From G965227875 sp965227875 (GTDB lineage: Bacteria > Pseudomonadota > Alphaproteobacteria > Rhizobiales > JAJFHC01), in NCBI GenBank assembly GCA_965227875.1, contig OZ245783.1, forward strand, positions 5,022,001-5,086,000: 64,000 nucleotides of DNA. The letters run 5' to 3'. Within the stretch, counting starts at the first letter, position 1; each line of letters starts with the position of its first letter. The position numbers and the translations under genes are program-made. Below, in pieces: positions 45,001 through 51,336 of the stretch. The notes below the pieces were generated by a model. The model searched no databases and was not told the origin of the DNA. It saw only the letters and a program-made list of their open reading frames with translations.

Positions 45001-45913
45001 GGCGCGTACCACCCGGATTGCCCATGGTGATCTTGCCGGATGCAGAAATCGAGAGGTTCGACGTGTTCGCCGCCATGTCGCCGCGCATCCGCACGCCGAC
45101 TCCGGCTTCAGTCCCGACGATTCCGATCCGGTCGGCGAACATGCCGCCGAACGCGGTGGAATCGATAACGAATGCCGGTGCTCCAGCGCCGGCTGCGTTG
45201 GCCGTCGTCGAGCGACCGGCATAATCGAAGGTCTGCGATCCGCCAAAGATGCCAAGATCCTTGGCGTTGATCTGGCCTTCGATCAGGATCGAGCGACTGA
45301 CGATGTCGAAGATGTCAGCCCCGATTGCGTTTAGTCCATTCGCACCGATGCCGATTTGACCGCCCGTCACCTCGAGCCCGGTCAGGGCGCCGGCGCCATT
45401 CACAGTCGGCGTCCCGGTCGTAAGCGTGGCACGGGGAAAATTGATGAAGCCGCAACCGTTGCATGTGATCCCGTTGGGATTGGCGAGAATGTATTCCGCC
45501 CGGTCGCCGGCGAGTTCCTGCGGACCGAGCAACTGGGAGGGAGCCGCGCCGGTCACTTCGTTCAGGATAATGCTCGCCGTCCCGCCGGACAGGTTGGGGT
45601 TTGCGTGGATGGCCCCGCCGATCTGGGTTTCAACATTTACCTTGGAATTATTGATGATGAGGCCGGGTTGCTTGACGCCGAACTCCAGGAACTTGTTGTG
45701 AGACAGGCCGCTGCCATTGGGCGCGACGATGTTGAGGACCTCGACTTCCGGCTTGAGCGGTGCACTGACCACGGCAGCGCCGCCGGCCTCGGGAACGATC
45801 TGCTGGGCCAGGCCTGTGTTGAGCGGCTGCAACCCGAATGCCAGCGCGAGTATGTACACCCCCGCACGTTTCATCCGGCGCGCAAACGCGGCTCTGAAGC
45901 AGACCGAACCCAT
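36002..45913 (-). CDS. Filamentous-haemagglutinin-like two-partner secretion exoprotein (TpsA)
   Basis: 3303 residues from an ATG preceded by GGGGAGG. A signal peptide (about 1-37, ending GLAQ) leads into the TPS domain with its diagnostic NPNL (ANPNLSGG) and NPNGI (ANPNGITCNGCGF) motifs, including the CxxC pair. The next ~900 residues are Ser/Thr/Asn-rich haemagglutinin-type beta-helix repeats. A short non-repetitive segment (LGDPYYEQILVRQQLL) follows, then many 'AGRDV' repeats with Ser-rich linkers. The last ~150 residues are Ala/Lys-rich. No VENN motif and no recognisable CDI toxin domain is present. It probably forms a long surface fibre for adhesion, exported by the TpsB in this window. 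Confidence 0.92.
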   Translation of the reverse strand: MGSVCFRAAFARRMKRAGVYILALAFGLQPLNTGLAQQIVPEAGGAAVVSAPLKPEVEVLNIVAPNGSGLSHNKFLEFGVKQPGLIINNSKVNVETQIGGAIHANPNLSGGTASIILNEVTGAAPSQLLGPQELAGDRAEYILANPNGITCNGCGFINFPRATLTTGTPTVNGAGALTGLEVTGGQIGIGANGLNAIGADIFDIVSRSILIEGQINAKDLGIFGGSQTFDYAGRSTTANAAGAGAPAFVIDSTAFGGMFADRIGIVGTEAGVGVRMRGDMAANTSNLSISASGKITMGNPGGTRQRVNAAQDVTINATGGADVELINSEVIAGRNLTASGATLTVDTASVQADNALQVNGTNLTVRNASKVIGAAAALRGDAGTAGTGDLTTNLSGAAEILNSAVTSGNTATVGANTLTIDGDSLATNSKGVVAAGQLQINVATSTDNSGSLRGQSITLGGNGLGSGASTNSGEIAATSSISGHTTGSLTNSGKINAPTTVSLSYSGVLTNASSGEIGADQITLNGVLANSGKIKGSSSALVRTPTTLSNLAGGEISAPVVNFQFTGATKSLTNAGKIAATTTLNLNRNAAGTLDQVFTGFENQAAGDIAAPDIVLNLNTSSTNAGRIAASNKLDINAGTIFVSLANHGTLAAGNILEIDADILTNYGQITQAGTASTQITARVLRNQTNATIHSNGSMSISGGRGATASHGTGYVNFAGGKISSSIDLTISQGADTAGQLDEFINAGLLFAGRNLAINNWEQFQNSNTTAFGTGTPRPVVFAGNSFAFNSGAGTLVNTNGLVETQSGDVTVTAASLENTHSQSQIISGRDVIANVTNVSNSGGLISAIRNASFAGSGTFQNSGVIEALGTIAVNSYAAVNNTGGTQRTGFTGSGVTSSAGSAAGTGLPGLSSLGALPAVATPIPNTFFIINPDPTSPFLIVTDPSLGLSGLNSSDILIEGLGFDPADYYRLGDPYYEQILVRQQLLAEAGQRFIAAGFASEDQQYKHLLENGLQVSKELNLSIGVALTADQVNSLIKDVVILVEEEVFGRKVLRPKVYLASATKAALAKGTRLAAANISIKDAGSVRNDATLVAGNTVQIDADSVTNTGTTKGDTVVILAENDIRNLSGTIEGRRVGLKTEKGDIVNETVVKTRVTGDKDNYETTSTVGKTATIKADETLVLDSARDIVSLGGDISSGGDAALLAKRDVTIAAQTVVSGSRQSSKSSKASGLVKKSKTVTNSKTEKIGSNLDVGGNLVVDAGQDFNLIGSDLDAGGDAAIKAGRDVNIRAAIETETTVTKTKKNVGFIKKTKTKTETKTTAVESTVNVGGDLSVEAARDLAVAGSQIFSGGDTSLDAGNDVRILGVEEGTSVKTTSSTSVGGAGVGGSSTSRTETTVKGSTVSAGGNLSVTAGRDVAVEGSKVSAVNDLSLAAERDVSITAAENSVTTSSSSHAGLGAAGTKSASSSSTTTLTSSELSAGNSIKITSGRDTSIVGSKVDAGKDISIDALRDVNIAAGEQSTSSSSSNSSGLGAAGTASGSTSSSTTLVASELNAGKNVKITSGRDASVTASTVNAGKDLTVDAGRDVTFGSGRETTSSSQQSGSGLAVIGKGSSSASSSSNVKSAELSAGNNVSITSGRDTSVIGSTVDAGRDLDVDAGRNLSVLADRNSTSSQSSSSSSFGVMGKSSGEKLENTTLNGGRLSSGNNVTIRSGQDTTVVGSTVEAGQDLAVDAGRDITVSAGRETATTSQSSSNNHLGAFGTDTSETVTATKLKGGELSAGNNVTVTSGRDTNVAASKVEAGNNVTVDAGRDVNVLSKNETLDIVKEREKRGFSVSMSTDSVGNADASYSRTKTTETAHMEAAKGSQIKAGNSVNLSAKNNLSITGSEVTTGKGDIALEAGNQVNILAAEENSSYEKNTVESKVGFTAPVGGVTNPVGLALTGLSLVAGEGIGVTGSHRETNERMEAQTFSGSKLGAAGNLRIKAGGDVTDQAAELSAGKNVNIDAGGSYTSKAAINKATSTTKTEKVEVSISAAVNLGKLSEMADDATKAIENKEEGDREGAIANFANPNLIGLKDEITEGLADASARVSVGVQYDNSKTEQSREIASTTSIKAGKNVSLTAENDVHLEATNFESGGSTTVESRKGNVTIASVETKSTDKLSEFSAGGEVGLDVLGQSVDVSGNYSKTKSEATATTQTGGSLSAGGKVTIRSGTGDVTLQGTDLSGDKGVEIEAGKSVSVEALTDTYTASSSYIGVDGTVTVGKKSGGIEGNYQKSSRSEKLTDQTGSTIVSSEGGIKVTSGGDTSFTGTRLGAAGNVDVNAGGNVTFNAARDTAETSSDNLAISGSVSFSAGKAAGGAQEGTPSAASAKFSFERSSENAKASQSEAGLIVSGGNVSVTSGVDTTFEGTNIGSKGDTSVAAGGNVRFDATQDTYETSSNTIAVSAGISGSKQKTKNTFKGNEHDQLKAFQQAKAAKAGGKKGKQGASVPMPANTGTTATTATSKSLSFAFKKESVSERSTRETGSQIVTGGDLTVSSGGGDVLLKGVDGVVGGNLSVEAKEGDVTFDATEDTYSRSSSLVDIEASYGKTSTYKGPSFALSKDGQTKVKNAPTASGKKGTKVTLTDADIKKRNAKQTTNTSFKLKVEVDKENTDIVQRRGGTITTGGDARVIAGQNLTSVGGNVDASGNVDVEAGGNIDLKSAESSVTYSQKSVLIDVGGSNQNITQYSKEDGQKVAGKQTITQYEMEKTQQGNLDVKIGPDGKKVQKGSKTAQLTGKVTKGTTSEIDHQTQTFTEIKTERDRGQNYGALNVGVDVAVKNYESTTHDQAGFSSGGKLSLKSGGDTSLTGAKLSGREVDADIGGTLTIRSVVDTENYNATEFSSYVAGGKASIKAKPPKAGVSIDKGGNAYAMKPKTNKLTKATSFLSPTVKGDLDRVLSTGVELKVTTAKGDSAIIREQSGIVGQGLVNVDVGGKTTLDLGIIASDTDGQTQLDTSDIEIQRQTFEGGVTEKSADFNVSLRPDQLINPEDLGSGVGAGLTTRKTRQSQTVQTTIGSGSVTSSFEGYTAARNTNRDASQANVTSEKTTTKKGGGFGNHEGRDLGQEIKEDLGERVDNAQAAGSDLINTAKDNKATLESNIREGQQELVAAVVGDSTKGTSTTLETAAEERTQTAYAAPPVAETVAAVTEAVGSLKETEVKLLVAQPKVKLAITVSAAMKVAVKKHASIEKIPDTEKRRILRTAGVEVDTSVSGEALTELLQKSVAASVDAGAGIASSLGTTAFGLSADDAGEMLKALGLKSEE

Positions 45914-46005
45914 GTTTGTTGCCTCCCCGGCAATTGCGCCTCGTGCGAGCGGCTGCAAAATCCCGCATTGGGCCACGCACGAACACAGCACCCCAGTCGG
46001 AATTA

Positions 46006-46015
46006 CAACATGTTG
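46006..46015. promoter_or_regulatory. Palindrome between tpsA and the two-component genes
   Basis: CAACATGTTG is a perfect 10-bp palindrome, extended imperfectly by flanking TTA and TAA. It lies about 95 bases upstream of tpsA and 185 bases upstream of the kinase start, in their shared 286-bp divergent gap. It is a candidate site for the NarL-type regulator encoded here. No strong sigma70 promoter was found beside it. Confidence 0.35.
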
Positions 46016-46199
46016 CTAAGACGCTTGAAAACCTGTCCCATTGGCCAGTAGGCGGCCTGATCATCCCCCGACGGGGCGAAAGCCCGGGTGGTCTCGCCGT
46101 TCACCCTGTCCCAAAGGCCAGTGTTGCCGTCTCCCGAGACAGGGCATAACGTCAGCTCGGCAGTATGGGGCACTGCACAAGATTTGGCTGGGGACACGC

Positions 46200-48086
46200 A
46201 TGACGATTTTGCGGGGCACGCTGCACGCACTGGCGACGGCTTGCCTTGTGTGTCTGTACGTCTTCATTTCGGCGGCGATCGCCAGCGCGGACACGGCCCC
46301 GCCCGACATTTCGCTTGAAGGAACAGCGGCGTTCACTTCGCAACTCGACGGCGTTGAACTGGCGGACCCCGCTTACGACGACAGCGCCTGGCGGCGCATA
46401 GACGTCCCCGGCAGTCTCCGGGCCGCAGGGGTTCCGCCCGCACCGGATGTCGCCTGGTACCGCATCACGTTCAGCCTGCCCGACGGATGGTCGAGCGCCC
46501 GTCCCGCCATCCGCTTCGGCGTCCTGACCCGGGCTGATGAAACCTATCTCAACGGCGTGAGGATTGGCGGCGAAGGGCTTGTGGGACCACGACGATCCGT
46601 CTGGCACAATTACCCCCCCGTCCTGCCCAGGCTTTATCCGTTCGGCCCGGGACTTCTCCATTCGGATCGGCCCAACGTTCTCGCCGTCAGGATCGCGCGA
46701 AAACCCTATGTGGATGAAGGCGGCATCATCAGCGGACCTGTCGCGTTGGTCGACTACCTGAAAGCCCTGCCAGACTACACGGCTCAGCGACAACGCTTCG
46801 CCAGCGTCGACTTCTTCTTTTTCGGGGTCGAAAGCGTCATTGCGCTGATCCTCGTCTTCGCGCTTGCTGTCGGCGTTCGGGATCGAGCGGTGATGCTCTT
46901 CCTCGCGGCGTTCGGGTTCTACTACCTCGGATCCCTGGAACGCCGGCATTTCTTCCACGAAGCCGGACTGAACTCGCAACCGGTCGAGTTTCTCGCCGCC
47001 ATACTACTGGCGCTATCGCCGGTCGCTCTGCTCTCGTTCGTAGCCCATGTTTTCGACCATCCGGTCGGGCGTCTGGGCCGCACGACGCAGATCATCATGG
47101 TCGTCGGCATGATCAGTTTTCCCGCCAACGGAATCGAATGGCTTGAAGTCTGGCGCGTGCACAGCAACGCGGTGATGCACAGCGGCATGAGCGTCGCCCT
47201 GCTCCTCATCCTCTTCTGGTGTCTGAGCGCGGTATGGCGCCGCGAACCGCACGGCATTCCATTGCTCGTCGGACTCGGGATGCTGACGCTGACGGTGCTT
47301 TCAGACATCGCAGTGACAACGAACGTCACCGAGGCCTATTTCGGTTTCCGCCAGATCGATCTGGGTACTCTTTCTCTTCTTCTGTCGCTCGCGTTCGTGG
47401 TCGGCCAGCGGCTCTTCGAGACCGAAAAGGCGCTGCATCAGGCCAATTCCAGCGTTCTCATGGCACACGAGAACGAACGCGGGCGCCTTGCGCGAGACAT
47501 TCACGACGGGGTCGGGCAATGGTTGACCGCCATTAAGCTGAAACTGGAACTGATCGAATCCGACGCCAAGGAGGACCATGCCGTGTCCGCCCGGCTCACC
47601 TCTCTGGTCGACGACGTCTCCCACGCGATCGAGGACACCCGCCGCATAGCCCACGACCTCTCGCCGGCCCTTCTTGAAAAGCACGGACTTGCGGTTGCCA
47701 TGAAAAGCCATGCGGAACGTCTCGAGACCCAAAAGCCGATCGTCGTCCGCATCGACGCACCGTCGAGCCTCGAATTGCCCGACCGGGTCCGGGACCACCT
47801 GTACAGGACCTTTCAGGAAGCTCTCAAGAACGCGGTCGAGCACAGCGACGGAACACGGATCGACGTGACGCTTCGGCAATCCGACCGGCATATCGTCCTC
47901 GACGTCAGCGACGACGGGGTCGGTCTGAATGGCACACCGGCAAGAGAAGCGGAAGGCGTTCACATGGGGCTGAAATCTATCGCGGAACGCGTGAGGCTGT
48001 TGGGTGGCCGCATGGAAATTGCGCCCGGAAACGATCGTGGCTCAACCCTCAGGGTAACGGTCCCGCTGGAGAAAACCGATGTCTGA
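46200..48086 (+). CDS. Sensor histidine kinase with extracytoplasmic sandwich domain and 7TM region
   Basis: 628 residues. A signal peptide (about 1-30) leads to a jelly-roll-like periplasmic domain (SAWRRIDVPGSL, AWYRITFSLP) at about 35-190. About seven membrane helices span 203-405, an arrangement like 7TMR-DISM receptors. A HisKA_3 dimerisation helix carries the phospho-acceptor His435 (RDIHDGVGQ). The HATPase domain has the N box FQEALKNAVEH and G1 box DVSDDGVGL. The start at 46200 has GGGG upstream and yields a clean signal peptide. It overlaps the response regulator gene by eight bases and should phosphorylate that protein. The signal is unknown; control of the divergent tpsA is a plausible inference. 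Confidence 0.9.
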   Translation: MTILRGTLHALATACLVCLYVFISAAIASADTAPPDISLEGTAAFTSQLDGVELADPAYDDSAWRRIDVPGSLRAAGVPPAPDVAWYRITFSLPDGWSSARPAIRFGVLTRADETYLNGVRIGGEGLVGPRRSVWHNYPPVLPRLYPFGPGLLHSDRPNVLAVRIARKPYVDEGGIISGPVALVDYLKALPDYTAQRQRFASVDFFFFGVESVIALILVFALAVGVRDRAVMLFLAAFGFYYLGSLERRHFFHEAGLNSQPVEFLAAILLALSPVALLSFVAHVFDHPVGRLGRTTQIIMVVGMISFPANGIEWLEVWRVHSNAVMHSGMSVALLLILFWCLSAVWRREPHGIPLLVGLGMLTLTVLSDIAVTTNVTEAYFGFRQIDLGTLSLLLSLAFVVGQRLFETEKALHQANSSVLMAHENERGRLARDIHDGVGQWLTAIKLKLELIESDAKEDHAVSARLTSLVDDVSHAIEDTRRIAHDLSPALLEKHGLAVAMKSHAERLETQKPIVVRIDAPSSLELPDRVRDHLYRTFQEALKNAVEHSDGTRIDVTLRQSDRHIVLDVSDDGVGLNGTPAREAEGVHMGLKSIAERVRLLGGRMEIAPGNDRGSTLRVTVPLEKTDV

Positions 48087-48723
48087 GCCGCAAGGAGATA
48101 ACGGTATGCTTCGTGTCGTCCTCGCCGACGACCACCAGATGTTCACCGAAGGGGTGGCGCAGTTGTTCGCCACGACGAGCGACATGGATCTCGTCGCCAT
48201 TGTCGAAAATGGCGATGATCTGCTGATCGCGATCGACGAATGCCGGCCGGACGTCGCGATCGTCGACATATCCATGCCCGGCCCGGGACTTCCAGCCATC
48301 ATCGAGCGGGTTCACGAGTCCGGCGTGCCCTGCGGGCTCGTGGCCCTGACCATGCATCTCGAAGCTGCCTTCGCACGGGATCTTCTCGCCAGAGGGTTGG
48401 CCGGTTACGTGCTCAAGGACGCAGCGTTCCGCGAGGTACAGATTGCCGTACGGGCCGTGGCGAAGGGGAACACGTATCTCTCGGAACGCGTCTCGGACAT
48501 GGTCACTGCCGACGATCCGGAAAGGGACGCCCTCACCCAGCGCGAGATGGATTGCCTTCGCGCGGCCGCGGAGGGGCTGACCAACAAGACGATTGCCCGC
48601 GATCTTGGAATAACCGACCGCACCGTCAAGTTTCACTTCGGGAACATTTGCAAGAAACTTGGCGCCTATCGCAGAGGCGAAGCCGTCGCAATCGCCCGAA
48701 AGCGCGGCATCCTCATCGAGTAG
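48079..48723 (+). CDS. NarL/FixJ-family response regulator
   Basis: 214 residues with a receiver domain (VVLADDHQM, phospho-acceptor Asp63 in VAIVDISMPGPG, conserved Lys in YVLKDA). A LuxR-type helix-turn-helix (LTQREMDCLRAAAEG to RTVKFHFGNICKKLG) lies at the C terminus. It pairs with the overlapping HisKA_3 kinase. Two starts are possible. The ATG at 48079 is reached by translational coupling. The ATG at 48106 has a strong AAGGAG eight bases upstream and would begin right at the receiver fold (MLRVVLADDH). Confidence 0.93.
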   Translation: MSEPQGDNGMLRVVLADDHQMFTEGVAQLFATTSDMDLVAIVENGDDLLIAIDECRPDVAIVDISMPGPGLPAIIERVHESGVPCGLVALTMHLEAAFARDLLARGLAGYVLKDAAFREVQIAVRAVAKGNTYLSERVSDMVTADDPERDALTQREMDCLRAAAEGLTNKTIARDLGITDRTVKFHFGNICKKLGAYRRGEAVAIARKRGILIE

Positions 48724-48755
48724 TGGTCATGCGCAAAACCGAAGGACGCAAGAGA

Positions 48756-49301
48756 ATGCCGGTAAGTCGATCTGCGAGAGCAATTTTCATCTACCTGCCG
48801 ATTGTCGTTTTCGGGATCGCCGTCGATATAGCCCTCGCCACAGCACAGCAAGTCGACCGCGCATCGACAGGCGACGGCAAGCCACCGCCAAACTGGATTG
48901 TAAATTGCCCGGACAAGCCAAAGGCGAGCCAACCGGATTGCCGCATTACGCAGCAACTTTTTCTCCGGGAAACCGGCCAGCGGCTCCTGTCCGTCGTTAT
49001 CGAAAAGCGACGCAAAAAGCCTGTGCGGGCGATCAAGCTCGCGCTGCCGCTGGGAATCTACATCCCTGCCCGGGTTGTCTTGCGCGTCGACAAAAGCAAA
49101 GGACCAATGCGGCTCGGCATTCTGACGTGCGACACTGGTGGGTGTTACACCGGCGCTCCGATCCGCAACAGATTTTGGCGGCGACTCAAAAAGGGGAAAA
49201 AACTGACTGTTACTTTTGAAACCGCAGAGCGAAAGAAAATTCGTGTTCCCGTCACGCTCGAGGGGTTCGACACAGCCAACAGCAAAACCCGCGACAGGTG
49301 A
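48756..49301 (+). CDS. Invasion-associated locus B (IalB) family periplasmic protein
   Basis: 181 residues with a signal peptide (IFIYLPIVVFGIAVDIALATAQ). The mature part has the IalB-type order: WIVNCPDKP, a second Cys in QPDCRITQQ, LPLGIYIPARVVLRVD, a Cys pair in GILTCDTGGCYTGAP, and an ending like VPVTLEGFDTA. It lies 32 bases after the response regulator gene and may share its transcript. I preferred the ATG at 48756, with GAAGGA nine bases upstream, over one at 48729 with no ribosome site. The family was named from Bartonella and is common in Hyphomicrobiales. Its molecular role is poorly defined, and a link to the surface protein locus is only positional. Confidence 0.85.
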   Translation: MPVSRSARAIFIYLPIVVFGIAVDIALATAQQVDRASTGDGKPPPNWIVNCPDKPKASQPDCRITQQLFLRETGQRLLSVVIEKRRKKPVRAIKLALPLGIYIPARVVLRVDKSKGPMRLGILTCDTGGCYTGAPIRNRFWRRLKKGKKLTVTFETAERKKIRVPVTLEGFDTANSKTRDR

Positions 49302-49482
49302 CCGAGCGGCCCTGCTTCTTCGCCGCTTCCCGGACGTCAAGCGGCTCCAGCCTGCATACGGAACATTCGATTTTGAAGAGTGACCATCAGAATTGTTCAG
49401 TGAGTGCGGTTTAGATCAAACCGATCACGGTCACGTGCTGAACGACCTTCGCAACGGAATCTCTGTAACAAATTGATTTTAC
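49302..49482. other. Intergenic region before the island
   Basis: No convincing gene. The only structure noted is a short hairpin, CGGTTT-AGATC-AAACCG at 49407-49423, about 105 bases after the IalB stop and lacking a T run, so it is at best a weak terminator. Confidence 0.4.
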
Positions 49483-49533
49483 TGGTGCCGGCTGAGGGAC
49501 TCGAACCCCCGACCCCCTGATTACAAATCAGGT
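49483..49533 (-). other. Attachment site: displaced 3' half of a tRNA-Thr(TGT) gene
   Basis: The minus strand carries the anticodon stem and loop (CCTGA TTTGTAA TCAGG, anticodon TGT), the variable and T arms, the 3' acceptor strand GCCGGCA and encoded CCA. The 5' half is missing: upstream sequence has no matching TGCCGGC strand or D arm. This is the direct-repeat remnant left when an element integrates into the 3' end of a tRNA gene. The integrase begins 155 bases away. The orientation predicts the intact tRNA-Thr at the far (right) end of the island. Confidence 0.85.
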
Positions 49534-49656
49534 GCTATGTGCTTTCCGGGATTTTCATGGAGCTCCCTTACTCCCATTATAAGCGCTAATTTTCAATTAA
49601 TTACACAAAATCCCTGAACCAACAGGTTGCATCTGTTTTCACCCGATGCCATAACC

Positions 49657-49679
49657 TTTGCAACCCATTTTGCAACCCA
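49657..49679 (+). repeat. Two tandem 11-bp repeats, possible integrase arm sites
   Basis: TTTGCAACCCA occurs at 49657-49667 and again at 49669-49679, between the att site and the integrase ATG. Short direct repeats here often serve as arm-type integrase binding sites; that role is inferred. Confidence 0.45.
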
Positions 49680-49687
49680 GGTGCGCC

Positions 49688-50839
49688 ATGCCGAAGCTAT
49701 CCAACACCGCGTTCACCGACAAGTTCGTCTCCAACCTCAAGCCCGCCGAACACAGGTACGATCGGTTCGACGCCGTCGTTCGCGGACTTGGAATTCGGGT
49801 CAGCAAATCCGGAAAGAAGTCCTGGTTCGTCATGAAGCGTGTCGACGGCCGCAACAGACGGATTACCCTCGGCACCTACCCGCAGATGACCCTGTCCGCC
49901 GCAAGAAAGCGGGCCATCGATACCCTGGAAGAAATTGACGAAGGTCGCTTTGAATCGTCGAAACCGGTGTCCTTGTTGGTTCGAGATGCCTTCGCGGAAT
50001 GGATGGACATTGACCAAAGCGCGAACACCAGCGCCCCGGAGGTCCGGCGCGCCATGGAAAAACATGTCCTTCCCTATCTCGGAGATCGCCCGCTTCATCA
50101 GGTCCGCAGACGAGATTTGCTCACGATCCTCGACAAGATGCGCAATGCCGGACTGACGGCACAGACCAATCGGGTCCGCGCTTACCTCAGGCGCATGTTC
50201 AGTTGGTGCGTTGCCCGGGATCTTCTGGACAAGTCACCTGCCAATCTCGTCGAGACCGGCATTAGCGAAAAAAGTCGAGACCGTGTCCTGACCCTCGAAG
50301 AGTTACGACGGATCTGGAACGCCGCCGATACATTGGGATACCCGTTTGGGCCGATGTACCAGTTGCTCTTGTTGACAGGCCAGCGGCGGAATGAGGTCGC
50401 ACAGGCACGATGGCCGGAGTTCGATATCGAGCAACGCATATGGCAGATTCCCGCAGAGCGCGCGAAAAACGATCAGCCGCATCTGGTGCACCTCTCAGCG
50501 GCCGCACACACCCTGGTCTCAAGACTGCCACGCCTGTCGGACAGTCCCTTTCTGTTCACTACGACCGGTCGTCGTCCTGTATCCGGCTTCTCGAAGTCGA
50601 AGAATCGAATTGACGAATTTTCCGGCGTAACAGGATGGCGGGTGCATGATCTGCGGCGAAGCTTCGCAACCCACATGACAGAACGCCTAGGTGAAAACCC
50701 CGCCGTCATCGACAAGGTCCTGAATCACTCAAGCGGGGCAGTCACCGGGATCGCGGCGGTATACCAGAAGGGCCAGTACCTCGCCCAACGGAAATCCGCG
50801 ATGGATGCTTGGGGCGGACTCGTGCTGTCGGGAAACTGA
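49688..50839 (+). CDS. Tyrosine-type site-specific integrase (P4-like)
   Basis: 383 residues. An N-terminal DUF4102-type arm-binding domain (FTDKFVSNLKPAEHRYDR, then SWFVMKRVDGRNRRITLG) is followed by a SAM-like core-binding domain at about 95-180. The catalytic domain has Arg233 (TGQRRNE), His320 and Arg323 (HDLRRSF), His347 (LNHSS) and the nucleophile Tyr359 (AVYQKG). The set is complete, so the enzyme should be active. The ATG at 49688 gives the usual N terminus; a TTG frame start 30 bases earlier would run through the direct repeats. It most likely catalyses integration at the tRNA-Thr site beside it. Confidence 0.95.
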   Translation: MPKLSNTAFTDKFVSNLKPAEHRYDRFDAVVRGLGIRVSKSGKKSWFVMKRVDGRNRRITLGTYPQMTLSAARKRAIDTLEEIDEGRFESSKPVSLLVRDAFAEWMDIDQSANTSAPEVRRAMEKHVLPYLGDRPLHQVRRRDLLTILDKMRNAGLTAQTNRVRAYLRRMFSWCVARDLLDKSPANLVETGISEKSRDRVLTLEELRRIWNAADTLGYPFGPMYQLLLLTGQRRNEVAQARWPEFDIEQRIWQIPAERAKNDQPHLVHLSAAAHTLVSRLPRLSDSPFLFTTTGRRPVSGFSKSKNRIDEFSGVTGWRVHDLRRSFATHMTERLGENPAVIDKVLNHSSGAVTGIAAVYQKGQYLAQRKSAMDAWGGLVLSGN

Positions 50840-51069
50840 CCCGCCCCTCCCACGTGCAACGGAACAAAACCAGCACATCAGGACGCGGTCGTCTGGGCAT
50901 TGATCCGGCACGAATCGATATAGACTCACAGAGTGCCCCACATAATCGAGCACCCACATGAAGCCCCTGCAATTTAGTGAACATGCAGGGGTTAGCAAGC
51001 ACTATACTGGAAGTGTATAATGACCCAAACGCAATTTTCAGAGCGTTATATTTGCAAGAAGAAAGTAAA
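50840..51069. other. Intergenic region between integrase and AlpA-like gene
   Basis: 230 bp, becoming AT-rich toward the right. It likely contains the promoter of the AlpA-to-small-protein gene cluster. No confident promoter hexamers or hairpin were identified. Confidence 0.35.
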
Positions 51070-51336
51070 ATGGAAAAAATTAATATTGTCAGACGAGATG
51101 AGCTTCTCAAAATACTAAAAATTTCCCCAACCACCCTTTGGAGATGGGAAAAAAGCGGCATCTTTCCAGAGCACATACAGATCGGCCCGAATATCATCGC
51201 ATGGCGCGAGGCCGACATTGCAGAATGGCTGGAAAACCGATCGTCCAAAACACAGGACCGACAAGCTTCCAATCACGCAAGGGGCGAAAACGGCGACAAT
51301 AATGCCGATGACACCAATCGGGACACCGAGTCATGA
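51070..51336 (+). CDS. AlpA-family helix-turn-helix regulator / excisionase-like protein
   Basis: 88 residues from MEKINIVRRDELLKILKIS. A short winged helix-turn-helix of the AlpA type follows (ISPTTLWRWEKSGIFPEHIQIG, then IAWREADIAEWLE), with a polar Asn/Asp-rich tail. Proteins of this family control excision and integrase expression in P4-like elements, which suits the position right after the integrase. I start at 51070, where the conserved domain begins; an open frame reaching back to 50977 lacks domain support. Its stop overlaps the next ATG (ATGA), starting a tightly coupled cluster. Confidence 0.85.
   Translation: MEKINIVRRDELLKILKISPTTLWRWEKSGIFPEHIQIGPNIIAWREADIAEWLENRSSKTQDRQASNHARGENGDNNADDTNRDTES

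Noticed and set aside
36600..45700. Several 200-490-codon plus-strand frames over tpsA
   Set aside because: They are antisense shadows of a low-complexity Ser/Thr/Gly-rich repeat protein. None has a domain or a plausible start context.
48240..48755. Long upstream extension of the IalB-family gene
   Set aside because: This part of the open frame runs through the response regulator gene in another frame. The signal peptide and ribosome site place the real start at 48756.
49483..49560. Complete tRNA gene
   Set aside because: Only the anticodon arm to CCA is present. The sequence that should form the acceptor 5' strand and D arm does not match, so it is a fragment.
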